Positions 1-7,859 of a stretch of 13,804 nt of DNA are shown piece by piece. A program made the translations under genes and the position numbers. The DNA is from Desulfovibrionales bacterium (GTDB taxonomy: Bacteria > Desulfobacterota > Desulfovibrionia > Desulfovibrionales > Desulfomicrobiaceae), in the NCBI GenBank assembly GCA_012727515.1, contig JAAYGZ010000314.1, forward strand, positions 1-13,804, read 5' to 3'. The notes under the pieces were generated by a model. That model made no database searches. It saw only the letters and a list, made by a program, of their open reading frames with translations, and was not told where the DNA came from. Numbering within the stretch: position 1 is the stretch's first letter; each line of letters starts with the position of its first letter.

Positions 1-13
1 CTTTGGATCCCAT

Positions 14-2464
14 ATGAAAAGATTATCCCTCAAAATTCGAGACCTCAAGCTGGAACCAGATGCACGAAAAATTTTACGCACCGCCACCGGCAAACCAAAT
101 AGCGCTGCCCCGTGCCTGTTTCAGCCTCGTGCTCTGAAAGCGTTTGAACTTGCGCTGATCATACCAGGGCTTGAATACAATGTATATGTAGCCGGAGATC
201 CAGGTCTTGGGCGAACCCACTTGGTACAAAGCTATCTTGAACCCCTGGCTCGCACCAAAGAAACACCGCCGGATATGGTTTTTCTCCATAATTTCAAATT
301 TCCGGACAAACCGCGATTAGTGAGCCTGCCTGCAGGCCAAGGGCATGATCTCAAAACTACGCTCAATAAGGCTGTCAAACGCTTGCAGCGCGACTTGCCT
401 CGGCACTTTGAGCAGGCCAGCTATGTTCGTCTGCAAAACAAGTTATTTACCAAGCTCTCCTCAGTCCGGGACGACCTTGTGTCAAAAATGGAAGAAGCTG
501 CCAGCACCAAAGGTTTCAGCCTCAATATTGATGATTCAGGCGCAGTATCACTTACGCCTTTAGTGGACGGCAAAGTGCTGACATCTGAAGACTATGAACG
601 CCTGGATACATCCTTAAAAAAAGATCTTAAAGATCAGAGCAGCGCAGTGCTTAATGCCATTGCCAACCTCTCTCGCCTGGTGAACAAGCACGAACAGAAT
701 TACCGCGCACAAGAACACAGCCTGGCCCAAGAACATGGCGCCAGCCTGGTTGATCGTGTTTTAAATCCAATCCGTAAAAAATTTCAGTCCATCAAAAATC
801 TTAAAGTATATTTTGATGATTTTCGTGAAGACATTCTTGAAAACCTTCCGCAATACCAAGGACGAGCAGAACGCGAACCACGCTCTAACCCTGAACAGCC
901 AGGAGAACAGCTCGCTGATTCATTTTTTGAACGCTATGATGTGAATTTATTTGTTGATAACAGCGAGACAAAGGGCGCACCTGTTATTACTGAAATAAAT
1001 CCCGGCTTTTTCAACCTTCTGGGATGCGTGGAGCGTGAAACAGAATGGGGCACCTATTACACTGACTTTTCATTGATTCGGGCCGGTTCTCTGCACAAAG
1101 CCAATGGCGGCTACCTTATTTTGCGCGTGGAGGATCTCCTGACCCACCCTGCGGCCTGGGAAGGGTTGTTGCGCTGCTTGCGCACAAAACAATCGCAATT
1201 GGATGATCCGACAGATCATTATGATATTTTACGCACCAGAACCATTGTCCCGGATCCTATCCCACTAGATTTGAAACTTATTCTTATTGGTGATGATGAA
1301 ACTTACGAGCTTCTCTACACGCATGACGAGCGGTTTCGGAAAATATTTAAACTTAAAGCCCACATCCAGGATACGGTTTTTCGAACACCAGATACAATTC
1401 TCGGCCATGTCCAAACCATGGAACAGATGGCCCGCAAAAATGAACTGCGCTCATTCACCAAAGACGCCTACGCTGAATTGATCGACTATGCGGCGCGCAT
1501 GGCTGAGGACCGGGAGCGTCTTTCACTGCATTTTTCTCATCTGCGTGAGATCATGATCGAAGCCAGTGCCTATGCTCTTCTTCATAACAAGCGCACTGTT
1601 ACCGGGCCATGTGTGGCCCTGGCCTTACAAGAGAGAGAATATCGCACTAATTTGTATCAGGAAGAATTTCTCCATGAATATGATCGCCGTTCCATTAAAG
1701 TCCGCACCCAGGGCCAGGCAGTAGGCACGGCCAATGGCCTGTCTGTCACCCAGATCGGTGAATATATTATGGGCTTGCCGCACCAGATTTCATGCACAGT
1801 GGGAGTGGGGCACGGGGGCATTATGGATCTGGAACGTGAAGCAGAGCTAGGCGGCCCTATCCACACTAAAGGCATGATGATTCTTAAAAGCTATTTTGTA
1901 AATCTGTTTGCCCGCAACAAACCCCTGGTACTCACAGGCAGTCTCTGTTTTGAGCAGAGTTATGCGCAGGTTGATGGCGATTCCGCCTCTGGCGCAGAAC
2001 TGGCAGCCCTGCTTTCAGCTCTGTCCGGAATACCTATCCGCCTGAATCTGGCTTTTACCGGAGCCATTTCACAATCTGGTGCAATTATGGCTGTGGGCGG
2101 TGTTACGCATAAGGTTGAGGGTTTTTTTGAAGTCTGTCGTCGCCGGGGCCTTACCGGAGATCAGGGAGTCTTGTTGCCCCAAGACAACATTGTCCACTTG
2201 GTGCTGCGTGATGATGTGCTGCAGGCTATCAAAAATGGCATGTTTCATATTTTTCCCGTGGCCAGCATTGAACAGGCTATTGAAATTTTAACCGGAGTCA
2301 GGGCAGGGACGCGCCGTAAAAATGGTCGTTTTTCACCGCACTCCATCTATGCTGCTGTTGATGAGCGCCTGAGTGAACTTGCGGTGCTGGCGGAAAAAAA
2401 ATGCGCCATGCCTCGCAAAACAAAGCACACAAGCCCTATGGCTCATGAAGATCAGGCAGACTAG
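14..2464 (+). CDS. Lon-like ATP-dependent protease (AAA_32 / LonB-like, MEROPS S16)
   Basis: An 816-residue cytoplasmic AAA+ serine protease of the Lon-like branch, expected to unfold and degrade proteins. The P-loop is at residues 61-68 (GDPGLGRT), with Arg67 where classical Walker A motifs have Lys. A long, charged, probably coiled-coil insertion follows (about 90-300). A conserved stretch at 359-374 (SLHKANGGYLILRVED) carries the Walker B-like strand. The C-terminal third is the Lon proteolytic domain: Ser657 in DGDSASGA is the nucleophile and Lys700 in GGVTHK the dyad partner. Their spacing of 43 residues equals that of E. coli Lon (Ser679/Lys722, from memory). There is no N-terminal substrate-binding domain of classical Lon. 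The C-terminus is a basic tail of about 45 residues. The ATG at 14 has only a weak GGA upstream, and the frame stays open to the window edge, so a slightly earlier start is possible; the N-terminus nonetheless aligns well with the usual start of the family. Substrate unknown. Confidence 0.9.
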   Translation: MKRLSLKIRDLKLEPDARKILRTATGKPNSAAPCLFQPRALKAFELALIIPGLEYNVYVAGDPGLGRTHLVQSYLEPLARTKETPPDMVFLHNFKFPDKPRLVSLPAGQGHDLKTTLNKAVKRLQRDLPRHFEQASYVRLQNKLFTKLSSVRDDLVSKMEEAASTKGFSLNIDDSGAVSLTPLVDGKVLTSEDYERLDTSLKKDLKDQSSAVLNAIANLSRLVNKHEQNYRAQEHSLAQEHGASLVDRVLNPIRKKFQSIKNLKVYFDDFREDILENLPQYQGRAEREPRSNPEQPGEQLADSFFERYDVNLFVDNSETKGAPVITEINPGFFNLLGCVERETEWGTYYTDFSLIRAGSLHKANGGYLILRVEDLLTHPAAWEGLLRCLRTKQSQLDDPTDHYDILRTRTIVPDPIPLDLKLILIGDDETYELLYTHDERFRKIFKLKAHIQDTVFRTPDTILGHVQTMEQMARKNELRSFTKDAYAELIDYAARMAEDRERLSLHFSHLREIMIEASAYALLHNKRTVTGPCVALALQEREYRTNLYQEEFLHEYDRRSIKVRTQGQAVGTANGLSVTQIGEYIMGLPHQISCTVGVGHGGIMDLEREAELGGPIHTKGMMILKSYFVNLFARNKPLVLTGSLCFEQSYAQVDGDSASGAELAALLSALSGIPIRLNLAFTGAISQSGAIMAVGGVTHKVEGFFEVCRRRGLTGDQGVLLPQDNIVHLVLRDDVLQAIKNGMFHIFPVASIEQAIEILTGVRAGTRRKNGRFSPHSIYAAVDERLSELAVLAEKKCAMPRKTKHTSPMAHEDQAD

Positions 2465-2475
2465 CGCCTTCCCAT

Positions 2476-2505
2476 ACGCACTGTTGTAAGAAGAGCGTGC
2501 GGGGC
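2476..2505 (+). terminator. Possible weak hairpin after the Lon-like gene
   Basis: Just after the protease stop codon, CGCAC and GTGCG (with flanking CCC and GGG) can pair across about 15 nt. No T-run follows, so this is at best a weak or factor-dependent end. It is the only candidate terminator I see between the protease and the PAS gene. Confidence 0.2.
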
Positions 2506-2552
2506 ACAGACCATTATGGGTAACATTTGAATTTTTGCTACAAATTTATACC

Positions 2553-2569
2553 GGCGTTATGCTAACGCC
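2553..2569. promoter_or_regulatory. Perfect 7-bp palindrome upstream of the PAS gene (possible operator)
   Basis: GGCGTTA-TGC-TAACGCC is a perfect 7-bp inverted repeat with a 3-nt centre, located 28 bp before the ATG of the PAS gene in the 133-bp gap between it and the protease gene. An AT-rich stretch (about 2526-2550, with TTGAAT and TTTATA/TATACC) lies directly upstream and could hold a promoter, although I find no well-spaced -35/-10 pair. No T-run follows on either strand, so it does not look like an intrinsic terminator. A repressor or activator site, or an mRNA leader hairpin, are the two readings; the regulator is not identifiable from the sequence. Confidence 0.45.
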
Positions 2570-2597
2570 ATAGCCCCAAGGCTGGGAGAGCTTTGCT

Positions 2598-4136
2598 ATG
2601 CGTGAATCAACACAGGAGAATACCAGCCCCCTGCAAATTTGTGAGGGTGACATTGATTACCGGGGCATTGTCCGGCACATCAATGATGGAGTGCTGATTA
2701 TTCGCGAAGGAAGCATTGTCTTTGCCAATGAAGCCAGCGCAACCATTGCCATGCGCGACAGAGAATCCTTGCTGGGCCTGCCTTTTTCCAGCCTCATCGC
2801 TCTTCAGGATCAGCAGCGTGTCCTCCAGCACTGTGTGCAAAAACTCTATACCCCAGAGCTTTCAGACCGCATTGAGTTCAGCATTCCACGAGACTCAGAA
2901 GATGCTGTTGTGGAAATGATGCTCACGGTGATTGATTGTGGAGGAGCGCCTTCTATTCTTGCCGCCATGACTGACATTACTGAGCGGCGCAAAACCAGAC
3001 GTGAATTGCAACGGCTCAAAGATCGGCTGGAAAGTATTCTCCACTCCATGAATGACGTTGTCGTTTCTATTTCTCCAGTAGATTACTCTATTATTGCCAT
3101 TAACCCGGCAGCAGAGGCCTTGTATGGTATTCCACGGCGGGCATTTACAGCTGGAACAAGCCAGTTGCTTCATTTTGTGCATCCTGAAGACCGGGAAAAA
3201 GTGCGTATCTATTATGAAAGCCTGACCGAAGAAGAATTTGATGAAATGGAGTACCGTATCATCAGCAGTACAGGTAAAATAAAGTGGGTGCACGATGAAG
3301 GTCATCTGGCCTATTGTCGCTCCACCAATATGTTGCGCATTGACCATGTTATTCGTGACATTACGGAACAAAAAGAAGCCCTGGACGCCCTGAAGCGCCG
3401 CGAGGAAAAATATCGTGATTTTTTCCAGAACACCAAGGACATGGCCTACGCAGTTGCTCCGGACGGAACATTTTTAGATATCAATGAGGCAGGCATACAC
3501 ATGCTTGGTTTTGCCAGCCGCGAAGAAGCCCTGGCCAGTAACCTCAGGCAATTTTATATCAATCTATCAGAACGAGCTGATTTACTGGCGCAAATTAATG
3601 AGTCCGGATTTATTGCGGATAAACATGTGCGTTTTCAGCTCAAAAATGGCCAGTCTATTGAAGTGACCATTACGGCCCGCGCCAAGCTGGATGATGCAGG
3701 CTATCTGCTCTATTATGAAGGCATTGCTCATAATATTACCCAGGCCCTGGAAGATCAGCGCAACCGCGTGCTGCGCAATGCAGCTGGGGGCATGTGTCAT
3801 TACCTCAACACGCACCTGATGCACCTGGCCAATGCCAAAGATGGAATTGTGGACGAGCTGGATGCCCTGAATGGCATGGCTCGCCATCTTCTGGACCCGC
3901 ACCACGAAACAGAATGGCTGGCCATCAGCGCCTTGCTCCAGGCCTACAGTGAAGATCTGGATAAAGCATACCGTAAAATTACTGCTGTTACTCAGGCCTT
4001 TAACTCTGCTTTTTTGACCTACCGTGAAGAACCATATTTGGACAAGGCCATCCTGGATATTTTTAATTCCTGCCTGGTTGACCCACAGGCATCTTCATGC
4101 CCAGACAATATAGACAAGCCAGTTTCTACGGAATAA
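2598..4136 (+). CDS. Three-PAS sensory protein with DHp-like C-terminus and no ATPase domain
   Basis: A soluble 512-residue signalling protein. Three PAS domains follow one another at about 20-130, 140-258 and 268-385, each ending in the typical D-I-T-E/Q motif (TDITER 125-130, RDITEQ 253-258, HNITQA 378-383) and joined by charged helices. The segment 387-490 resembles a histidine-kinase dimerisation domain: AAGGMCHYLN (395-404) matches the H-box pattern, with His401 and Asn404 in the expected places, and a second helix lies around 452-475. The protein then stops where a HATPase_c domain would begin; there is no N, G1, F or G2 box, and no such domain is left behind in the 9 bp before cls. There is no membrane segment. 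A GGGAG Shine-Dalgarno at 2584-2588 supports the ATG. It could be a phospho-acceptor served by another kinase, a dimeric regulator, or a decayed kinase. Ligand unknown. Confidence 0.85.
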   Translation: MRESTQENTSPLQICEGDIDYRGIVRHINDGVLIIREGSIVFANEASATIAMRDRESLLGLPFSSLIALQDQQRVLQHCVQKLYTPELSDRIEFSIPRDSEDAVVEMMLTVIDCGGAPSILAAMTDITERRKTRRELQRLKDRLESILHSMNDVVVSISPVDYSIIAINPAAEALYGIPRRAFTAGTSQLLHFVHPEDREKVRIYYESLTEEEFDEMEYRIISSTGKIKWVHDEGHLAYCRSTNMLRIDHVIRDITEQKEALDALKRREEKYRDFFQNTKDMAYAVAPDGTFLDINEAGIHMLGFASREEALASNLRQFYINLSERADLLAQINESGFIADKHVRFQLKNGQSIEVTITARAKLDDAGYLLYYEGIAHNITQALEDQRNRVLRNAAGGMCHYLNTHLMHLANAKDGIVDELDALNGMARHLLDPHHETEWLAISALLQAYSEDLDKAYRKITAVTQAFNSAFLTYREEPYLDKAILDIFNSCLVDPQASSCPDNIDKPVSTE

Positions 4137-4145
4137 TGCTCCACC

Positions 4146-5570
4146 ATGCATTTTCTGGAATGGTTTTCAATTTTTATCGTGTCTTGCATTGGCTTTACAG
4201 CGGCAGGACACGCCCTTTTACATAAACGCGATTCCCGTTCTGCCCTTGGATGGGTTGCTGTTTGCCTGACATTTCCCCTGGCCGGGCCAACCTTGTACAT
4301 CCTTTTTGGCGTCAACCGGGTACGTCGCAGCGCTTCTCGTATGCGCCGTGCCCGCACAACCATCTACCCTGCCAGTCTGAGTACATCTGCGCATTCAGAC
4401 TACGTACTTTCCAGCAGTCTGCCACAATATAGTAAGCGCATAGCGCAGGTAGGGCACTCTATTCTGGGCACCCCATGCTTGGGAGGAAACTGCGTAGAGC
4501 CGCTGTACAATGGCGATCAGGCCTATCCAGCCATGCTTGCAGCCATTGAAAGCGCGACCCAGAGCATCTATCTGGCCAGCTATATCTTAGCAGCAGACTC
4601 AAGTGGCAAGCGATTTATTTATGCCCTGGAACAGGCCATGTCGCGGGGCGTGGATGTCCGGGTGTTAGTGGACGGGATCGGTGAAAAATACTCCTGGCCA
4701 TTTATTTCCAGAGTATTGCGCAAAACAAACATTCCGGTAGCTCTGTTCACGCCGCCACATTTTTTTCCACCTGAATTACACCTTAATCTGCGCAATCACC
4801 GCAAAATTTTGGTTGTGGACGGACAGATCGGATTTACTGGCGGCATGAACATCCGGCAGGGCCATGTCCTTGCCAAGGCTCTTGCTGCAAGCACAACTGA
4901 TCTGCATTTTGCAGTACGTGGCCCCATTGTCACACAGTTGCAGGATGTCTTTGTTGAGGATTGGTTTTTTGCCACTGCCAAGCAACTTACTCCTCCTGTC
5001 ACCCAGGCAGACCCGCGTGGAGATTGTTTATGCCGGGCCGTGGTCAATGGCCCGGATGCGCAGTCCGAATGCCTGAACGCACTCTTAACTGGCGTCATCT
5101 CTACTGCCACCCACAACATCCGTATCATGACCCCGTATTTTCTTCCACCGCGCAGTTTTCTTGGCGCTCTGCTCTCTGCCCGCCATCGAGGCGTACAGGT
5201 AGATATTATCTTGCCCAGCACGAATAATATCCCACTGGTGCACTGGGCAGCGCAACATATTTTAGGAGATCTTGCCCAGGCAGATATCCATATCTGGTTT
5301 CAGCCCCCGCCCTTTTGCCATACCAAGTTGCTGCTTATTGATACCTGCTATGTGCACTTGGGTTCAGCCAACCTGGACAGCCGCAGCCTCAGGCTTAATT
5401 TTGAGCTGACCCTGGAAGTCTTTGATACTGGCCTGGCACGCACGCTCAGACACCATTTTAATGCCATCAAAAAAATAAGCCAGCCACTGAACACAGACAA
5501 ACTCGCAGCCAGAAATATGCCGACCCGCTTGCGCGATGCTTTTTTCTGGCTCTTTAGCCCGTATTTATAG
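4146..5570 (+). CDS. cls: Cardiolipin synthase (phospholipase D family)
   Basis: A 474-residue inner-membrane enzyme that joins two phosphatidylglycerol molecules, or a close variant of that reaction, to make cardiolipin. Two N-terminal hydrophobic segments (about 3-25 and 33-55), with the usual RSALGWV and FPLAGPTLYILFG stretches, anchor it. Two HKD catalytic motifs follow: His218-Lys220-Asp225 (HRKILVVD, followed by GFTGGMN) and His392-Lys394-Asp399 (HTKLLLID, followed by HLGSANLDSRS). Length and order match bacterial Cls. The start is fixed by an in-frame stop: the TAA of the upstream PAS gene (4134-4136) is in the same frame, with three codons before this ATG. The Shine-Dalgarno is weak, so coupling to the PAS gene is likely. 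The gene converges with the kinase gene, 21 bp away. Confidence 0.93.
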   Translation: MHFLEWFSIFIVSCIGFTAAGHALLHKRDSRSALGWVAVCLTFPLAGPTLYILFGVNRVRRSASRMRRARTTIYPASLSTSAHSDYVLSSSLPQYSKRIAQVGHSILGTPCLGGNCVEPLYNGDQAYPAMLAAIESATQSIYLASYILAADSSGKRFIYALEQAMSRGVDVRVLVDGIGEKYSWPFISRVLRKTNIPVALFTPPHFFPPELHLNLRNHRKILVVDGQIGFTGGMNIRQGHVLAKALAASTTDLHFAVRGPIVTQLQDVFVEDWFFATAKQLTPPVTQADPRGDCLCRAVVNGPDAQSECLNALLTGVISTATHNIRIMTPYFLPPRSFLGALLSARHRGVQVDIILPSTNNIPLVHWAAQHILGDLAQADIHIWFQPPPFCHTKLLLIDTCYVHLGSANLDSRSLRLNFELTLEVFDTGLARTLRHHFNAIKKISQPLNTDKLAARNMPTRLRDAFFWLFSPYL

Positions 5571-5591
5571 CCGATCTGTAGGATTTGGATT

Positions 5592-7859
5592 TTACGAATT
5601 CCGGGCAACAGCGTGCTCATCCAGATCTGCCCTGGGCAGATCCAGCACAAAGCACGTCCATTCACCAGGCAGAGAAAGGACATTAATGCGGCCTTGGTGC
5701 TCTTCAACAATAATAAAATAGGACACAGACAAACCCAGCCCAGTTCCTTTTCCAGGCGCTTTGGTGGTAAAAAAAGGCTCAAGCACCCGCTTACGTATTG
5801 CCTCATTCATACCTGGGCCATTGTCTTCTACTTCCACGCGCACCCAGCGATCATACTGGTATGCACGCAGTATAAAGCTTGGGCCATCTTCTGGTGCATA
5901 TTTTTTTTCGCGCATGGCCTCAGCCCCGTTGCGCAGAAGATTTAAAAACACCTGTTGCAAGGTGCCAGCCCTGCCCAGAACCTGAGGTAAACCTGGCGCA
6001 AACTCCCTGCTGATAACAATATCCCTGAAATTATACTTTTTCTTTAATTCATAATCAGTGCTGGCCAGCTCCACTGTTTTTTCCAGCAGCTCAATAATAT
6101 CAAGTGCTTCTCGCTGGGCACCACTCTTGCGGCTGAAGCTCAGCATATTGCTCACAATTTGCGCTGCCTGAGCCCCTGATTCATGCACGGTATCCAGCAT
6201 CTGGAGCACACCCCGTAACTCCATGTAGCGCTGAACATGCTCAAACGTTGTTCCTGCAGTCTGCGCGGCCTGAATATTTTGGGGCAAAGGCTTGTGCAAA
6301 CGGGTTTTGATCACCTGCACATTGCCCATGATTGAAGCCAGGGGATTATTGATTTCATGAGCCATGCCCGCAGCAAGGCCCCCAAGGGAGAGCATTTTTT
6401 CTGACTGGGCCAGCATTTCTTCCATGCGCACTTTTTCCGTTACATCGTCAACCCGAATCACCACGCCCTCAACCCCATTTGTCACCAGGGGATAAATGGT
6501 CACATCTTCAAATACTGTTTCATTATCTATAGTCCTGGAGAGCTTGGGGTCAAAAAATGGTTGTTTACTGCGCATGGAGTGACGAATTTTTGAACGTTCC
6601 TGCTCCAGCCACGGTGCAACAGCAGATAATGGTTTGCCCAGAGCCTCTTGCCTGGCCACCCCTGTGACCTGGGCGGCATGCAGATTCCAATGCGTGATAT
6701 GTTCATCCTGATCCACGCCTATCAGCACTGACGGCATGGAATTGATGATATTGGAAAGCAGATTGCGCAGATGTTCTATATCAAGCAAGGATTGTTTCAG
6801 GTCAGTGATGTCCTGAAAAGATGCAATAATACCTGCATGGTTCTTCTTGCCATCATGAAAGATACGTTTGGCCACAATGGCATCTCGTATTTTGCCATCT
6901 TTATTTTTAAACTTGGCTTCAAAGATTTTCTGACCGCCTTCTGCAAGCAGCTGGCGGTCAGACTCTTCATAGACTTGTGGTATCTGAGGCCAGAATTCAG
7001 TAGATGTTTTTCCTTTGAGGTCAGAGCTTAAATTACCTGTGATCTCTGTAAAAGCTCGATTACATCCAAGAAAACGAAGTTTCGTGTCTTTGTAAAAAAC
7101 AGGAATGGGCATGGCGTCCAGCAGGGCTTCTGTAAAATACAGATTTTGTTGCAACAACGCATGGGCTTCGTTCAATTCTTCTTCAGCCTGGCGACGGCGG
7201 TCATTGGCCAGCATCAGGGCTACCTGGTCTGCAATACGGCTGGCAAAGGTTACTTCATCTGGCCACCAGGCCCGGGGGCTGGTATGTTCAAAACTGACAA
7301 CTGCCTCTAACTGTCCGTAAATATGGACAGGGACATCAAGCAGGGCTGTAATAGCATGGGTACGGCAATAGCCTTCAAGGTTAAGCATTCGTGGATCAGT
7401 AAGCGCGTCAGCCACTGTTATTGGACCGTGAACCAACGCGGCCACATACTCAGGCATTGCCGCAACGTCCAGGCATTGCCCGGCAACATGTTTCCCGGTC
7501 TGGCTAAAAAATTTATCCACACAACATAATGCATTTTCACGGATGAGCCACAGGCTGGCCTGATCGGTTTGCAGAGCCCGGACCATTTTCTCGGTGATCA
7601 TGGAGGCGTCTAAAAAAGAGGCATCAAGCACAGATGGGTGGGTAGCAATTTCTGCCATTGCAGTTTGCTGCCGCGCAATCCGGGTCAGAGTTTCACGCAG
7701 ATTTTTTTCTGCCCGCTCACGTTCAGCAACTTCTTCCTGCAACTGACGAATCTTTTGCTGCAACAGGGGATAATAACTTTTACGGCCCGAAGATTCACTG
7801 AGGCCAACAATTTTATCTTTGAGGGATGTGGTATCAGATGGCTCAGCTGGCTTGCTCAT
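5592..7859 (-). CDS. Soluble sensor histidine kinase (GAF-PAS-PAS-HisKA-HATPase_c)
   Basis: A 755-residue kinase with no membrane segments, hence cytoplasmic. In order: an N-terminal coiled coil (about 30-70), a GAF domain (about 75-220), a helical linker (220-240), PAS 1 (about 241-355), PAS 2 (about 365-478), a DHp domain with the phospho-acceptor His501 in [18 protein letters not shown], and a HATPase_c domain. The N box contains Asn640 and Asn644 ([10 protein letters not shown]), G1 is EDNGPGM (678-684), the F box EPFFTTK (694-700) and G2 GTGLGLS (705-711). All catalytic boxes are intact. The ATG lies inside the alcohol dehydrogenase gene, overlapping it by 17 bp, with AGG 7 nt upstream, so the two are probably translationally coupled. 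No response regulator is encoded in the window, so its partner is unknown. The link to the dehydrogenase suggests a metabolic or redox signal, but that is inference. Confidence 0.93.
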   Translation of the reverse strand: MSKPAEPSDTTSLKDKIVGLSESSGRKSYYPLLQQKIRQLQEEVAERERAEKNLRETLTRIARQQTAMAEIATHPSVLDASFLDASMITEKMVRALQTDQASLWLIRENALCCVDKFFSQTGKHVAGQCLDVAAMPEYVAALVHGPITVADALTDPRMLNLEGYCRTHAITALLDVPVHIYGQLEAVVSFEHTSPRAWWPDEVTFASRIADQVALMLANDRRRQAEEELNEAHALLQQNLYFTEALLDAMPIPVFYKDTKLRFLGCNRAFTEITGNLSSDLKGKTSTEFWPQIPQVYEESDRQLLAEGGQKIFEAKFKNKDGKIRDAIVAKRIFHDGKKNHAGIIASFQDITDLKQSLLDIEHLRNLLSNIINSMPSVLIGVDQDEHITHWNLHAAQVTGVARQEALGKPLSAVAPWLEQERSKIRHSMRSKQPFFDPKLSRTIDNETVFEDVTIYPLVTNGVEGVVIRVDDVTEKVRMEEMLAQSEKMLSLGGLAAGMAHEINNPLASIMGNVQVIKTRLHKPLPQNIQAAQTAGTTFEHVQRYMELRGVLQMLDTVHESGAQAAQIVSNMLSFSRKSGAQREALDIIELLEKTVELASTDYELKKKYNFRDIVISREFAPGLPQVLGRAGTLQQVFLNLLRNGAEAMREKKYAPEDGPSFILRAYQYDRWVRVEVEDNGPGMNEAIRKRVLEPFFTTKAPGKGTGLGLSVSYFIIVEEHQGRINVLSLPGEWTCFVLDLPRADLDEHAVARNS
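5613..5648. repeat. Strong inverted repeat at the cls/kinase convergence
   Basis: GATCTGCCC (5624-5632), one T, and GGGCAGATC (5634-5642) form a perfect 9-bp inverted repeat. An outer pair, GTGCT (5613-5617) and AGCAC (5644-5648), extends it across an asymmetric bulge of 6 and 1 nt. It lies inside the last codons of the histidine kinase (encoding LDLPRADLD) and 43-78 nt beyond the cls stop codon. No T-run follows on either strand. It could act as a 3'-end or anti-collision hairpin for the convergent transcripts, or be a by-product of the symmetrical codon run. Confidence 0.5.

Noticed and set aside
5..16. GGATCC directly followed by CATATG (BamHI and NdeI sites) at the first start codon, like a cloning junction
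   Set aside because: The following 13.8 kb is a coherent chromosome segment with no vector sequence. Two adjacent 6-bp sites can occur by chance.
2519..2538. Possible sigma-54 promoter (GG...TTGC) before the PAS gene
   Set aside because: The distance between the GG and GC elements is wrong for a -24/-12 promoter.
5348..5806. 152-residue frame bridging the cls and kinase ends on the - strand
   Set aside because: It is out of frame with the kinase, antisense to cls, and its sequence looks like frame-shifted kinase code.
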